Notes: generated by a model from the letters alone, not told the origin. Positions 36,801 to 50,159 are shown, counted from the first letter of the stretch. The stretch is DNA of 64,000 nt from Thunnus maccoyii (GCF_910596095.1 NC_056555.1:14066001-14130000), one strand, 5' to 3'. Numbers and translations: made by a program.

Positions 36801-38570
36801 ATGAGATAATAATTTCTCTCTCATCCAGCTCGGGGGAAGTTTCAGATGTTAGCTCGGGGTTAGCTTCCAGCAGAATGCAGCCATTTTTAATTGGAGCAGA
36901 GTTAACTTGTGTGATATTTGACATGTTCTAGGCAGTATAAAGCTATGTGAATGTTTTACATGTGTTCGGAGTGGCTGTGGTGAAGTTTGTGATCCACATC
37001 CAATCAAACAGAACAAACTTGCAAAGCTGAATACAGATTCCCTGTCTCACACTTGAGTTTTCTCCCTAAGCTGCCTATAAATGTGTATTTATTCCTTAAA
37101 GAGACCTCTTTTTTTTTTTTCTTTTTGTTTGTTTTTAATCTTAATCATCAAGCACCACTGTTGTAAGTTATGGTTCAGATAAATAATCACACTGAGGAGA
37201 ACTTTTTGTTTTAAGTAATCCAGATTGGAATAATTGTTTTACTTTACATCTGTGCAGTATTGTACTTGAGTGCTGAAAATACAGTATATATCCCAGTTGA
37301 GAATTTTAATTTTTAAAAAAAAGCACATTATGATGCAGTGGTGCAACAGGGAACTAATGATATTTTTTGTCTTTTTTAAAAACACGACTCTTGTGTTAGG
37401 TGAAAATCATAGGTTTGGTTTTCAGCATTGTGCATCTGCTGGGCAATAAATTGATGATATACTCAGCTGTGGCCTGGTGTTGCTATGGTAAACATGACAA
37501 CCATCTGATCTTTTCACTGGCCTCCTTTGTTCTTTTGTTACTCCCCAGACTTACTTCTTCAATGTCAAGAGGAATAATTACTGCCTTTGTGTTTCAGATT
37601 GTCTCTTAACTCGAGTCAAGAAATATCCTCAAACCAGTAAATGATAATTCTTCCCATTGCAACTTGAATTATTTTTGAAAAAGTATGGAAATACCTGTTT
37701 GTTGTGCTTTTTATTTAATTTCCTTTTGGCTTTTCCCCCTCCTCCTCTTCTGCTATACAACCACAGCGTTACAGATAATGTCTTAACTATCCAGAGTTTT
37801 AAACAGTGACTCCAAACAATTAGATTTCACACGATGGGACTGATGAGTCCCCGCATTTCTAACTGCAGACCTGCAGAAAAAGTCCAGTCCAGAGCCATAG
37901 CCCTCCAACCGTACACGCACAGTCCCCCCACCTCACCCCCCCACACCCTGCCGGACACAATAAGGATGAAGGGCCTCAGCGAAGTGAATGGACTGGCCTA
38001 TCATTAATCCTTAGACAGGACATCCAGGGCTCATTCCCCATTTATGAGCACAGCTGCAAAGAGCCAGCACCCTGATCCTGTAATACCACCCCCCCCCCCC
38101 CCCCCCCCCACCCCGTGTGTTTACCGTGTCTTCTCGTGCACTTGCATGCTTCTGGTGTGGAGTTGAGGCTCGCTTGGTGCACACCATCCCATTCTGTCTT
38201 GTGCTTGTGTGGATTTGTGCCCTGTGCTGGCCTACTGCTGCCATCAGGGGATTCAGCAGGCACACACAGCATGGAAAATAGCAGTTTTTTAAATAAAAAA
38301 AAAAACAATGTATTTGGTACCTAGTGTGTGATACTTGAGGGTTAAGAAGTCAAAAGGTTTTTTGTTTTGTTTTCAAAAGTCCATCCTTGGTCTTATTTTC
38401 TTCGCCCTCACTTTGCCCTCCTTCTCTTGTTTTTTTCTTTGCATTGTGAAGTGGGCATGCTTGTCAAAAAGACAAATGCTCTCTATTAATAGGCTTATAA
38501 CCTCATAAATAGTTGTGTATAAAATAAACTGTTATAACTTCTCTTTTTTAATAAAACATTCAATGTGTAT
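33820..38570 (+). other. ube2h: ube2h 3' UTR
   Basis: About 4.7 kb of T-rich non-coding sequence follows the stop. AATAAA occurs at 35122-35127 and, at the likely main end, at 38523-38528 and 38550-38555. It contains a TTA microsatellite (33936-33956), T-runs near 35550, and a 21-nt poly(C) run at 38089-38109. A long UTR fits UBE2H in other vertebrates. Open frames such as the minus-strand one at 35668-36051 have no recognisable product. Confidence 0.65.
38089..38109. repeat. Poly(C) run in ube2h 3' UTR
   Basis: Twenty-one C residues, interrupted from a further CCCC by one A. The complementary strand is a G-run able to form a G-quadruplex. Confidence 0.9.
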
Positions 38571-39239
38571 AAATGGTCTTTGTGGCTGATGATTCTTATC
38601 TGTCTGTTTTGCATAAGAGGAACTTAATTTAACCTCCTGAGGTGCACTCTACTCTATGATCTGTTATTACACTTTTTATGGAAGACATCGGGACTTTGCA
38701 GCAAAAAACATTAAAGAACACTATTATATTTGACATCTTCACACATTTAATGTACATTGCAGGTTGCTTTCATAGAGATTTAATCCCAACTTCACTGAAT
38801 TTAGAACTTGTGGATCCTCATCATCTGACAAATGTGTGTCTGAATCGCTGTAAGTGATTCTGTGTTGCATTTTTCTCTGTTAGTAAGGTGGTTTCCAACT
38901 GTGTAAGATGGCTGAGATATCCCGATGTCCTCTGCACCTTTGGGTGAACAAAACTATCACAGTCCTCTAAAACTCACTTAGAATATTCTCTTATAAAATA
39001 AATCAGCAGATTCGTGTGAAAACTGATGAATTACATTTCAACACACAGCTCTTTCTTGCAGCTTTTTTTTTTTAAATATAGAGCTTGATTGAATGAATTT
39101 TGAAGATCCACATTACAACTGTGATATACGGTATATACATTTTACATTTTTATATACTGGGAAAATTGCACAGCCCACCCAAATACTAGGCTAGTATACA
39201 TTCACATAATACTTAATACATGTTACACATATTATAATT

Positions 39240-39404
39240 TTCTGTGTTTGAAATATTATCCATTATATTTCTTTTTTTTAATTCTTATTCGTGTTCTTTA
39301 TTGCACACTAGCCTTTTGAGCACAGGCTGAACAAAATGATCTCTGCATTTCACTGCATATATTGTATGAGCATGTGACAAATAAAACCTTTGAGTCTTGA
39401 GTCC
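39240..39404 (+). repeat. 3' tail of a LINE-like retroelement
   Basis: It reads TCTGCATTTCACTGCAT, then GTGACAAATAAAACC, and ends with TGAGTCTTGAGTCC, a short terminal microsatellite. It is the same architecture and wording as the tail at 6020-6275, in the same orientation. Confidence 0.5.
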
Positions 39405-40502
39405 AGAAAAAGGTTCAATCACTACATTTGTTACATCACTGAAAATCCCAAGGTGTCCTATGTCTATAGCTTTAACACAACTACATGTACAGCCTCAAGA
39501 TGAAACAATTGGCAGCAAATTTACTCAAAATCTCTTGAGCAGAAACATTTTTGAATGCAATACTATTAAAACCAAAGACTGAAGTTCTTTTAATAGGTTG
39601 CCCTAATAATCCCAAAAGATGGCAAAAAAAACCTCTCTCTCAGTGAGTCAGACAGCTTCCACACTTTGATTTTATATAAAAAATATTATATTTTATGTTC
39701 TTCAGAGAACTAGCTTGAGCCTTCCCTGTAATAGCAGCAAATCCACAAGGTGTCAGTGTGGCACAACGCTCCTGAGTCAGACTCCTCACCGCCAAGTCTC
39801 AGGGACCTTGTACAATATGGGCCACTGTCTGACATGATCCCTGTGCGTGCTGTGAAACTCGAGAATGAGGTTAGAGCACCAGTCCTTCCAGTCTGCTATG
39901 GTGGTGATGAATGACCACAGCCATCAAAAGACAGCACTGGTTACAGAGTTTTCCTCCAAAGCCAACATATGGAGGATTAAAGAATGCTGTCTTTGGTTCT
40001 TGTTACATTCAGTGACTGATGTCTCAACCATTCATAGTGTTGGTTGGGTTTATATAGCATTGCATGAGTCTTGTATACTGCTGTGATCTGTGCCAAATCT
40101 GCTAAGCATCTGAGCCACTGACTAGGGTTTTATTTTAAAGGGGACATTGGACTGTGTGAGATTAACCTTGCTGTGAGGGCAGCTTCAACATGCAATGATG
40201 GATGCAATGTCACCGTTGAGTCAGGTGAGGGCGCCGCCTCATCTGTCCTCTATGCTCAGCTGAAACCCCCCCCCCCCTTTGTATAATCACAGCAGGGGAA
40301 AATAAATTATGTGACATAAGGCTGTTTAATCCCTTCTCCTCTGAAAAATGTATTCTGTCACGCATCAATCTGCTCTCTCTTCCTGTCTGTCTTTATTTCT
40401 GCAGCAGTCAGTGCCGAGACATGAAATTATTCCCCAGTTTGAAATTTCTCAGATCTTCGGATGGACGATCATTAAGCTTAATGCTTTTGTTGTTTTGTGT
40501 TT

Positions 40503-40740
40503 TCAGAATCATCTTTATTGGCCAAGTACGTTAACACATACAAGGAATTTGACTCCAGTTTAGTAGCTCTCAGTGTACTTATAATGTAACACAACAGGTT
40601 ACAAATAGTGCAAAGAAATGAAGAGTGGTGGTTATGTACAGTATGTACAACCTGTTCAAATATACAGTAATGAATGAAATGTATTGTGCATTTTTGTTGT
40701 GTTGTGATGAATTGAAGGATATAATAGAACAGAATCAATG
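40503..40740 (-). repeat. Antisense LINE-like tail
   Basis: On the minus strand it ends AATTCCTTGTATGTGTTAAC, then TACTTGGCCAATAAAGATGATTCTGA. This is the very common fish retroelement tail '...TTGGCAATAAAGCTGATTCTGA' (recalled). The 5' boundary is uncertain. Confidence 0.6.
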
Positions 40741-42177
40741 CTGTCATACACACACATAAAAGGGGTGGACAAAATACCAAGAACACCTTCAAATTTAATG
40801 CAATCACTACAAAAGCCCTAGAAATGTTTGTTTAGTCATTCCTGACACTGTTTTATCAGGGTGTTGTTGATTCATCTCTCTTGTATTTTTTGGCCATGGC
40901 AAGTGGTGAAGTTGTATTGGATTGCCTTATAGTGTAAGGTACTCTTCCTGTACCCACACCTCTGTGTTTCTCTGTAATGTACATCCTGTGCCAGGCCACA
41001 AGCTACAGCGTGTCCAGATCAGAGCCCTAGAGGGTCTTCATCCGGGCCAGGAATGTCAGTCAGTTGATGTGCCAACAAAAGGCCTGCAAAACAACTAAAG
41101 GACTCTGCAGAGAAGAGATGGCTGCTGACATGTTTAGAGCTAAATTTCCTCAAACTGAATCACCATAAATATGCCATTTTGCAGCAGCAATTTTGCATCC
41201 TTTCTGGTGAGTATTAATTTTGTATACAAAACATTTTAGGCGGCATAAGTCAGTATGTGAAAGCAGCAGCTCATGACTGACAATCCCTCACTGTGAACCT
41301 CATTCCAAACCCCATGGCAGAAGATTATTGTTCATACAACGCTCTTTTAAAAGCCCAACTGTCTGTTTTCACCCTGCTTCCCCTTCTTCTGCATCTGATG
41401 AGGAGGAGGAGGAGGAGGAGATGGAGGGAGGAGAGGACGAGGCAATCAGTCTCTTCGCAGTCCTGACCTCCAGAAGTCCAGCAACCTGAGATCCTCAATG
41501 AAATATTTAAAGCTTCTGTTTTATCCGCAGTGCGTTGGTCAAGACAAACTGCGGGCCTCCATGACGTAATGCCAAAGCCAATACACCAGCTGTGTGATTG
41601 GTCCTCACAGAGCAGGGTGGTCAGGTGACCTGTGCCGCTGTGGCCTTTTAAGGTATTACAATGCCCCGAGGCTCCACATTAGGCTCAGGGGCTGTCTGCT
41701 GCAAGTTATGATCAATCGCTGTTGGCTGCAGTGTTTTCCATAGCAAGGCTTTTAGCAGCAAATCTGCCTTACGCGTACATTTTTTAATGAAGTTTCTAGT
41801 AGTCGAGTTCAAGTCACGCACGTTTATAAAGGAGTTTCGAAAATTGTTGAAATTCTCCATCATGTCTCATTTAATGACACGAGGCCTCCACAGAAACATT
41901 TCATAAATTCACAGTCAAGGGGCAGCAGATATGTTGTTTTTGTGTAATTCTGAATGTTCATTGACATAAGATGGTGCAATTGTATAAAATAAAAATCGCA
42001 TTGGGTTTCATATATGACCATAGACACCTAATATATGTTTGATTTTGCTTCTTCTCTTGTATAGGCTATCTCCTGCTAATTCACTTATTTTACATCCTTC
42101 AAAAATACGTAGCTGATGGTGAGCAGACAGCCGCCTGAGATGCCAGCCATCCTCGTTGAGCAGACACCAGCATCCAG

Positions 42178-42179
<2 letters not shown>

Positions 42180-42248
<69 letters not shown>

Positions 42249-42256
42249 GTGTGTGT
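42180..42256. repeat. (TG)n microsatellite
   Basis: About 38 TG units with one CG interruption near 42243. Confidence 0.96.
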
Positions 42257-45200
42257 TGGGTTTCTCAGACTGGGGCTGAGTGGCAGGCAATGGGATCTCT
42301 TAGGTTACAAGCTCTGTTTCACTGGCACAGTTGGGGGGATGGATGAGGTAGTGATGGTGGTGGTGCAGAAGCAGCAGCAGTTACACAACGATCCCTGGAT
42401 CTTTACTAATAGATGACCTACTGATTAACATGCCCCCCCACCCACCACTGCATCCACCCACCCCTCTGTAACAGGGGCCCACAGCAGGAGAGACATGTGC
42501 TGGTGGTCGTAGTGGTGTAGGAGACCCTGCAGAAGGTGGTTTGTATGGACACAATCACATACATATTAGTATCTATACTACTGAAATAACACATTTTCAG
42601 TTCAATAAAACTGATTTTTGCCAAGAAGACAGCCAGTTGTCAGATATATATTACTCTTGGATTACTATTTCATGTTTTATTTGCTTGAGTAATGATGCTG
42701 CATATGCTGAAGGCCCTGAATAATCCCATATTTAGTAATCCCTCTGTAGAAGTAATGATGGCTGAATTGAAAATGTAATTTCATATCAAGAAGGTTATGA
42801 TTAAAATTTGTCCACTGAAATTAGTAAAAAAAAAAAACTCAGATCTTTTTTTATTTTATATAACTGAAAATATCTTATTTTATCATATTCTTATCCTTAT
42901 TTATTCCTTTTATTTTCATCCAGAGTAATGAATATTTAGAGTAATTTACAGCACACGTCAATACAGTTGGAGGCTATGATAAAAACTATACTATTCAGCA
43001 CATCCTCTTCCTTGTAACATAAGTTTATAACATCAGTATATCAGGATGATTGATCTTTTTCAGCACATTTTCAGACGTTTTTATGGATTTATGTTGTATA
43101 TGGTCCCTGCCTCTTCCTCTCCTGGAGCAATGCCTTGCTTTAATAAAGTGATATCTATTGTTGCCATTTTTTTTTTCTTTTGGAGCAGCAGACTAAATCT
43201 TGCCGCATTATTATTTCATCCAGAGTCCTATCACATTGCCTGGATCTCTTCACGGGAGACTGGTGGCGGCACAAACGCACAGAAGTCCATCTGATCCCTC
43301 CGCTGGCACCTGTTTCACCTGGCTCCTGCAAGACAGCACAGAACCAAATGAGTATTTATTTAAATATTCATCGAGGGCTACTCATCTTCTATACACGCCT
43401 GCTTCTCAAACAGATGATCCGCGGCTCAAATTGCAGCTTCTCCAGGTGGAAACCACGTCAAGGCTTGGAGAGCTTTTGGGCTCAGGCTCTCCAACGCCGA
43501 CGAGTCACCGCGGATTGATTTCACTGTCGCTATTCACTCTGAAAAGAGTGTAACCAAACCCAATCCCATCACCTCTAAATATTAGACGAGTTTTGTCCAC
43601 CTGTAGTTATCTGCCTAATTATCAACAGCAGGTAAATGGACCTTGGCTGACCATCGGAGAGGCGCATGGGTAGAGCTGCCCTCATATATTAGGCATCCAA
43701 AAGTGAACTAGGGACATTCCTCGGGCCTTCACTTCAGCTAGATCCTTGTCTGGTGATGGGCAGCTCTGCGTAAAGCCTAGAGAGAGGATGAGGAGCCACA
43801 CTGAGGCCCCTGAGGGCCCGGAGAGCTGCTGCAGCTGCTTGCCAGGACATCACGCCTACATCAGGTTGTATGGGTTTGACTATGAGGGTTTTAGTGACAG
43901 AATAATTTACCAATAGATGGAAAATAGCCAAAATATGAAGGACAGCCAAATAAGAAAACCTGTTCCGGCTTCGGTGTTATAGCAAAGGTATTTTGCCTGC
44001 TTTCCTCGCACAGGAAATGTTATGCAATCTGCACAGAGTAACCACTAGTGCGGGCTTTAAATGCAGTATTTGATAATCATTAGCCATCTGGACGTGGTCA
44101 TTTGATCCTGCAGCATCTCGACCCAAGAACTGCAGCCTCAACAGCATCAGCCGACTAAAACTAATCCTGGGATGGGGGGCTGGGAAGATGCGCCAAATAG
44201 TCTAGCTGATGTATGCTCGGTTTAATATCTGAAAATGCAGCGCAAGCCATGTTGTACTGGACATTAATGAGCTTTCTAATCTTCTGTTAATTTCAGAAAT
44301 TATAGCCTACGGTACTCTTTTTAATGCTCTGTAGCCTGATTTCTACCCGAATCGAGAGACCCAGGAAGAATAAAATTGTGGAATACAGGGAAAATTGTAT
44401 GAATTTATCATTATTTATCATTTGATTAATTTTCTCCAGCACTCTATCTCTCTCCATACAGACAGTATTGTAGTGTGCAGGTGCTGGTAAACGATACACT
44501 ATACATACACCACAGGCCTGCAGGCCTCCTCTCTGTTGCCTGTAAAGGCCTTTTAAATCATTCAGCCTCTTTGAGACATTGTAATTTATAAATAATATAT
44601 AGTAGAAGGATATTTTTGCTCCTTTTCAGCATGCAGTAAATGTCTGAAGAGGAATATAGATTTAGATTAAAATGTTTATATATGTGGTGTTGAGCCTACC
44701 GCAGAGCATTTGAATTTTTGTAAAGTTATTATAGAAATATGCTATAATTTAATGATAACATGCAGCAGACTCTGAAAATGTTCATCTATTTATACTATAT
44801 AAATGGGCCCATTTTAAAGGTGCTCTTTTTATTCCTGTTTTTTCTATTTAATTGGTCAAACATAAATTAATGTCTAAAACTGAACCTACATAACATAAAA
44901 CTAATGTTTGAAAAAGAGAGATGTGGATGTCCCAAGCAGAGCGTTTGTCTTTTCTCGGGTTGGGACAGCCTAAAGAGGGGGTTGGTCCAAATTATTCGTC
45001 AGGAAATCGTTTAATCCGGAGAGACAAAACCAATCCTCATCCGCTCAGACTGCAGCAGTCTCCGGGTTGAAACAGCACCGCTTTTACGGTCTCCTCGCCT
45101 CCAGAAAGATCCGCCCTAAAGAGACTAGAGACCCTGGTACCTGCAGGGCCTTGAACGCAGCATGAACAGGAGAGACACAGGCTGGTTGGATTATTGCTTT

Positions 45201-45714
45201 TGGTGCGGGGTTAGATGCTTAAAAACGGGGAAATCTCTGGACTGGCAGACCAAACCAGGTGGAGGAAGACTGGATGGAAGCTGTTTGGGTCCCGCTTCTA
45301 GAAAAACGTCCACTATTATGAACACAGGTACACAGAGGTACGTTTTGTACCCTTTAAGGTTGCGTAAAGGGAGTTTCCAAGAAACATTTTACAAGGTAGC
45401 AGTACGTGTCATACATTTAAAAATATAAATGGCTGATTCATACTGGGATCCTAATCTAAAAACACACACATCTACTAAATCTTAAATTAAAAAACGAAAT
45501 TACATAACCTCACATACAGAAAACAATCTGCCCGGTCGTCGTTTTACAGTTTTTCATGTAAAATGCAGAATATTTAAACTTTTGCACATTTTTTTAGGGC
45601 GGTTCTTTTATTCGTACACATACTGTTGTAACCTGTTGTTGATCCTTTGTGTGTCTGCGCCTTTAAAAAGGTGCACAGAGCACCTTTCTTTCTGCCAGTG
45701 TGCAGTTTGGACTC

Positions 45715-45802
45715 AGGTAAAAAAAGGGAGGAGGTAGAGTTTGGAGAGAGAGAGAGAGGGAAGAGGTATAGGAGAGAGGGGAGAGGAGAGGAGAGGAGCG
45801 CA
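45715..45802. repeat. Purine-rich (GA/GGA) tract
   Basis: About 88 nt almost all A/G on the plus strand, including GAGAGAGAGAGAG and repeated GAGGA. It generates open frames on both strands that are low-complexity artefacts. Confidence 0.8.
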
Positions 45803-48800
45803 GGGCTGAAAATGACATTTGATACTCAGGAAGTTCAGGACACCGCTTGGATTTCTTTTGTTTCATTGTAATTCTGCGGTCCTGCTGCGGGCAACACAGA
45901 CCGGAGGCTTGTGTTGCTCCCACACAACTTTAAAAGTGGAAACCCTTTAAAATAATAATGCTAGTTTAAAGGAAGGAAAATGTCTGATGGGGCCGACTTC
46001 AGTGCACTTTGTAGCCTCAAATATGACGCACAACGATGGACTCGGAGGAAGGTATGAACTACATTTTACATTTTTCAGCTTAGCTCCAGTTAGACTATAA
46101 TGAATTATAATGTTATATGTTAAACTATCTCACAGGAAGTCAGGGAAATGTTCGCATAAAAATAAGGAAAGATGAGAGATGGAATTTCATAAAAAAAAAA
46201 GAGGCCATGTTGCTTCCCCCAATAAGAAGATATTTCTGAGATTAATACTCGATTCTCCAGCTCATTCATCCTGAAAGAAATCCCTACAGGATTGTAGAAT
46301 TGATCTAAATGAAAATCAAAAACTTAACTGCCTTACAGTAAATCAAATCTCATGCAAGGTGGGACTTTTTTTTACCATCCTCTGGACTGGTCTTGAAATA
46401 GTCCAAACAAGTTGAATTCGGTTAAAATAAAGATAAAACACAAACAATTACAGTGGTTCGAAATGAAATTGTCCAGCATTAAATCACCATTAAATGAAAG
46501 GATGTTTGGTATGTCTTAATCACATTGCACCTGCTTTTTCAGTTGCAATAATTACCAAGGGAATATCGTCGAAGTTCCGAGGTTTTAGCAGCCTAATCCT
46601 GTGGATTAATGTAGAGTTTGGCTTCTTGTAAATTTATATTCACGTCCACAGATGACAATCAGGATACAGAATAATAGAAAAGGCTTTTACATGAGTTGGA
46701 TATGCGTGTTGTACAAACTATATATTTTAAGAGTAATAATATTCCCGAATTTAAAAGTAATATCATTATAAACTCGCTAAAACTCCACATTTAAATTAAA
46801 TATGAGTGGTTTTTCGTAGGATTACATCTTGTTTAAAGGCCTTTTCTCTTTTTTAAACCGGGCTTAGAGTCAGATATTTCAGGTTGCATGACTGATAGTG
46901 AATTTGGACCTCGCTGCAGGACTTAGAGGAGTGATAAATCCTCCTGAAATAACCGTGAAGTTGAGGACTTGTAGACTCCCTATTCAGACAAATGCGATTA
47001 ACTGAAGGGGCTTTGGAGCTGCTCTGAGGTTAAATGAACGGTGGCAGAGACAAAAGGCAGCCCGGGCCACGCAATGTTAACATTTCAGCAGAATATTCAC
47101 ATGCTGCTTAATGATGAGGGGAAAATAATTAGTGCTTTTAAAACATCCATGTAGACTTGTGATGTTTCTGGAATGGTCAGTATCTTTTTAATCTTTAATC
47201 TCATTGCAATATAGACAGATATAAACACGTTTTTTGCATATATTTATTTGTACAGAATCCTTTTGAAATGTATTTTGTCACTGTTGTTCATTAAGTGAAG
47301 TAAAATAGAAGGTACATAATTACTCAAAATAAGCCAAGCTCAAAAAATCAGACAATTTTTACATAAATTATATCATTTTGTAAATTATCATCTTGAAAAC
47401 AAGGTGGTTCCAGTTTATATGGGCAAATGAAAATGGACTTTATATTTTGAAAGCTGGCCTTGATGGCTTTATATGTCATCTATTGACCAGATAATTATCC
47501 AGACAAAATGAATATTTACTGAATTATCAAAAATAAATTGTAGATCTACAGGAACAAACTTACTAATAAATAATATCATTATGGTCTCTTAGACAAAATA
47601 AATAACTAATATCAAGTAAGTTATATGTTCCTGAGGTATGCTACTTTTTTTGTCCAAAAGTAACAATTTGTACTTATTTTTCCTCTGTGCTACTGCCATG
47701 GGTCATAAACTCTTATGTGCCAGCATATTACAGAAATCTTATCTCATTCTTAACTAATTAAGGTATGGAAAAACAAGACACAGGCAAACCTTTAAAGGAA
47801 ACAGGTTCTTTTCGACTTGGCTTTTTAGTGGTATTGATTTCTCCAGGAAATGGCAATGGGATTCTTGCTCAGGGAGCCATTTGGGCGTCTGAGGAATCAC
47901 TTAGTACATGGTTTGATCGCTGGAATCAATGGGAGCTCCGCGCACTGCAGGGCCCAGGGTGAGGGAGCTAATGGCTGATCAAAGGGTGGGGCGTCTGGGG
48001 CCCTGGCAGGACAGAACAGAGCTGAGGACGGGTAGCCTCTTCGATTCAAATCATCTTCGGTGACAAGATGTATTTGACAACACATCCAAGGTCAGGAGAT
48101 GGACTGAAGGTTATCACTCAGCTGCAGTACTATGTATCATAATTAGTATGGACTTATTAGTCCTACTGAGCTGAACTGAGGAAGTGACAGGATCATATTT
48201 TTTGTAGATTTTGTATGAAAGGCCTTTAATGCTCCTTAGAAGGACATTTTGAGATTGTAGTTGTTTGCCGCAATGTCCCCATCTGACTCTGATGGCAGCC
48301 ATTTTCTGGGATTTGTGGTTGATAAGAGAGAAATATCTGTGAACTGTACTGAGACATAGTGCTACATTTAACCCAGCTTGGATTTAGGTTATACCATATT
48401 TTACAGATAAGACAACAAAAGCCTGCAAGCTGACTAGTAATTTTACTTGTATAGTTAAATATTTACCATTAAAAGCTTCCCATAGATGACGAATAGATTG
48501 GTCTGTTACCACAAAAGAGAAGAAGAGAGAAATGCACTTCCATCAAAAAAGATTTAACCGGCCTTAAAAGCTAAAGCTAGAATTAAGATGGCTAAAATAT
48601 TCAATCTTTCCGATATATAATTTTGACTAAAAAAGAGATAATGCAGAATTAATTCAGTCAACAATTTGTCTTTCTCTTTACTACATATTTTTGTTATAAT
48701 CAGCAAATATGAATTAGGCCTGCTGATTTGTTGTGTAGAGGAGGTGGCAACTTGTCATGAAAAACACTGAAGGGTCATTGAACAACGCTAATCTACAGAG

Positions 48801-49857
48801 AGAATAAAAAGGTCAAGTTTAGGGTGTCACCCTTCGGACAAGTTGTGGGGTATAGGGGGAGTTCAGAGACAGGACATAAAGAGATAACCTATAACCATAA
48901 GGACCCTCTGTGTGCCATGTTTCAGACACTGAAGGGTTTAAACAAGTTTCCTCATTGTGTCTAGTAGTTATTGCAGATTGTTGTATATGTATTTGATCAG
49001 CTGCATTCAGTATTCGCCCACTGGAATCCAATTGAAAAATTATGTATGAATGAAAAATGGCATATTTGATTTATTCCTGTTTTCATCATCCTTTGAAGTT
49101 CAGACTGTTTTCACTTTTTGTCTCATGTTGCAGTGTAAGAGGAAAAAATAATTAGCTCAAAGATAGCAAAATGCATTAAATCTGGTGTTTTGATGTAGCT
49201 TGTGTAGGCAAGATCTCAAAGTTTTGGCATTCAAGTCCCTCTTGCTGTGTCATAAGTACTTCAATTTAAACAAAAATATTCAACTAAAGGATCACTATTA
49301 TCCAAAAATCTAAACAATATTGTCCCAGAATCTACAATTAGGATTTATAACCGTATTACATGCTTAATATCATATAATAGCAGAATAGTCTGTACATGAC
49401 CACCTGCCTTGTAGTTTCATCCGTCAGCCTTACGTATCCTTTCCTAGAAATCTAAAGATGGCAGCTTGGGCGATTAGCAGTAAACAATTAGATGAGGATG
49501 TGTGCTCACTCCTAGGATTGACTGGACTTATATTTAGTTGCCCACATGGAGACGCACTCGTCTTTGACCTGTTACTCAATGTGTGGATCAATCCACTGCA
49601 GTGCATCTTGAGTTTCAACTGCGTCACTGCAACACTGTGGACATACTGACGGCTCCTGGACGCTCCTTTTCCTGTTTCACATCATTTCTTCACTTGCCCC
49701 CATATCTCTTGTCCCTCCTCCTCTCCTCTTCTCTCTCCAGGCTCTTGTTTCCGCTCTCCTCGTGTGGGTCGGTGGTCTAGTTTGCATAGTTTTGCTTTGC
49801 TGGGCTGACTATCCTAACAGGCTGACTGGCTTGCCAAGGTGTTGGGGTGATAATGAC

Positions 49858-49943
49858 TCCTGTTCTGTGTATGGCACTGGTAGAATTCACTGTGAGAGCT
49901 CACTATCAGTGAATTACCATAGGGCCATAAACAGAGCAGAGAA
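49858..49943 (+). ncRNA. mir183: microRNA precursor mir-183
   Basis: miR-183-5p starts TATGGCACTGGTAGAATTCA at 49870 (mature 49870-49892). The 3p arm GTGAATTACCATAGGGCCAT begins at 49909 (to 49930). The loop is TGAGAGCTCACTATCA. Lower stem CTGTTCTGT pairs with ACAGAGCAG. Sequence and fold are those of the vertebrate miR-183 family, in the first position of the polycistronic cluster. Known role: expressed in hair cells, photoreceptors and sensory neurons, and required for their differentiation and maintenance. Confidence 0.98.
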
Positions 49944-50159
49944 AGAACCACTTGATGATGCTCGTCAATATGAGCTTACAGTCTGTGGCTCTCCTCTCCT
50001 GCGCTTGCGGGTGGGGTGAATGTGATGTAATGACTCTGGTGCAGTTGTATGAGCTGTGTTGCACACGTCTCGCTGGGTACTTGGACATCTCTCTCTCTCT
50101 CTCCTGATGTATCTCTATAACAACAGCTGCTTGCATTTGGATGCCCCAGCCACTCCTCT

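Larger units (their letters stand above)
38571..49850. other. Intergenic region between ube2h and the mir-183 cluster
   Basis: No protein-coding gene is recognised in 11.3 kb. It contains LINE-like tails (39240-39404, 40503-40740), a long TG run (42180-42256), a GGA-rich tract near 41400, and several GC-richer stretches at 43.18-43.56 and 44.93-45.20 kb. These stretches are candidates for the pri-miR-183 promoter or enhancers because the cluster is the next gene downstream on the plus strand. The assignment is by position only. Confidence 0.6.

Noticed and set aside
43180..43553. Overlapping 112- and 117-codon open frames as a new gene
   Set aside because: Two frames are open at once, there is no recognisable protein and no splice or codon-bias signal. 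Kept only as a non-coding oddity in the findings.
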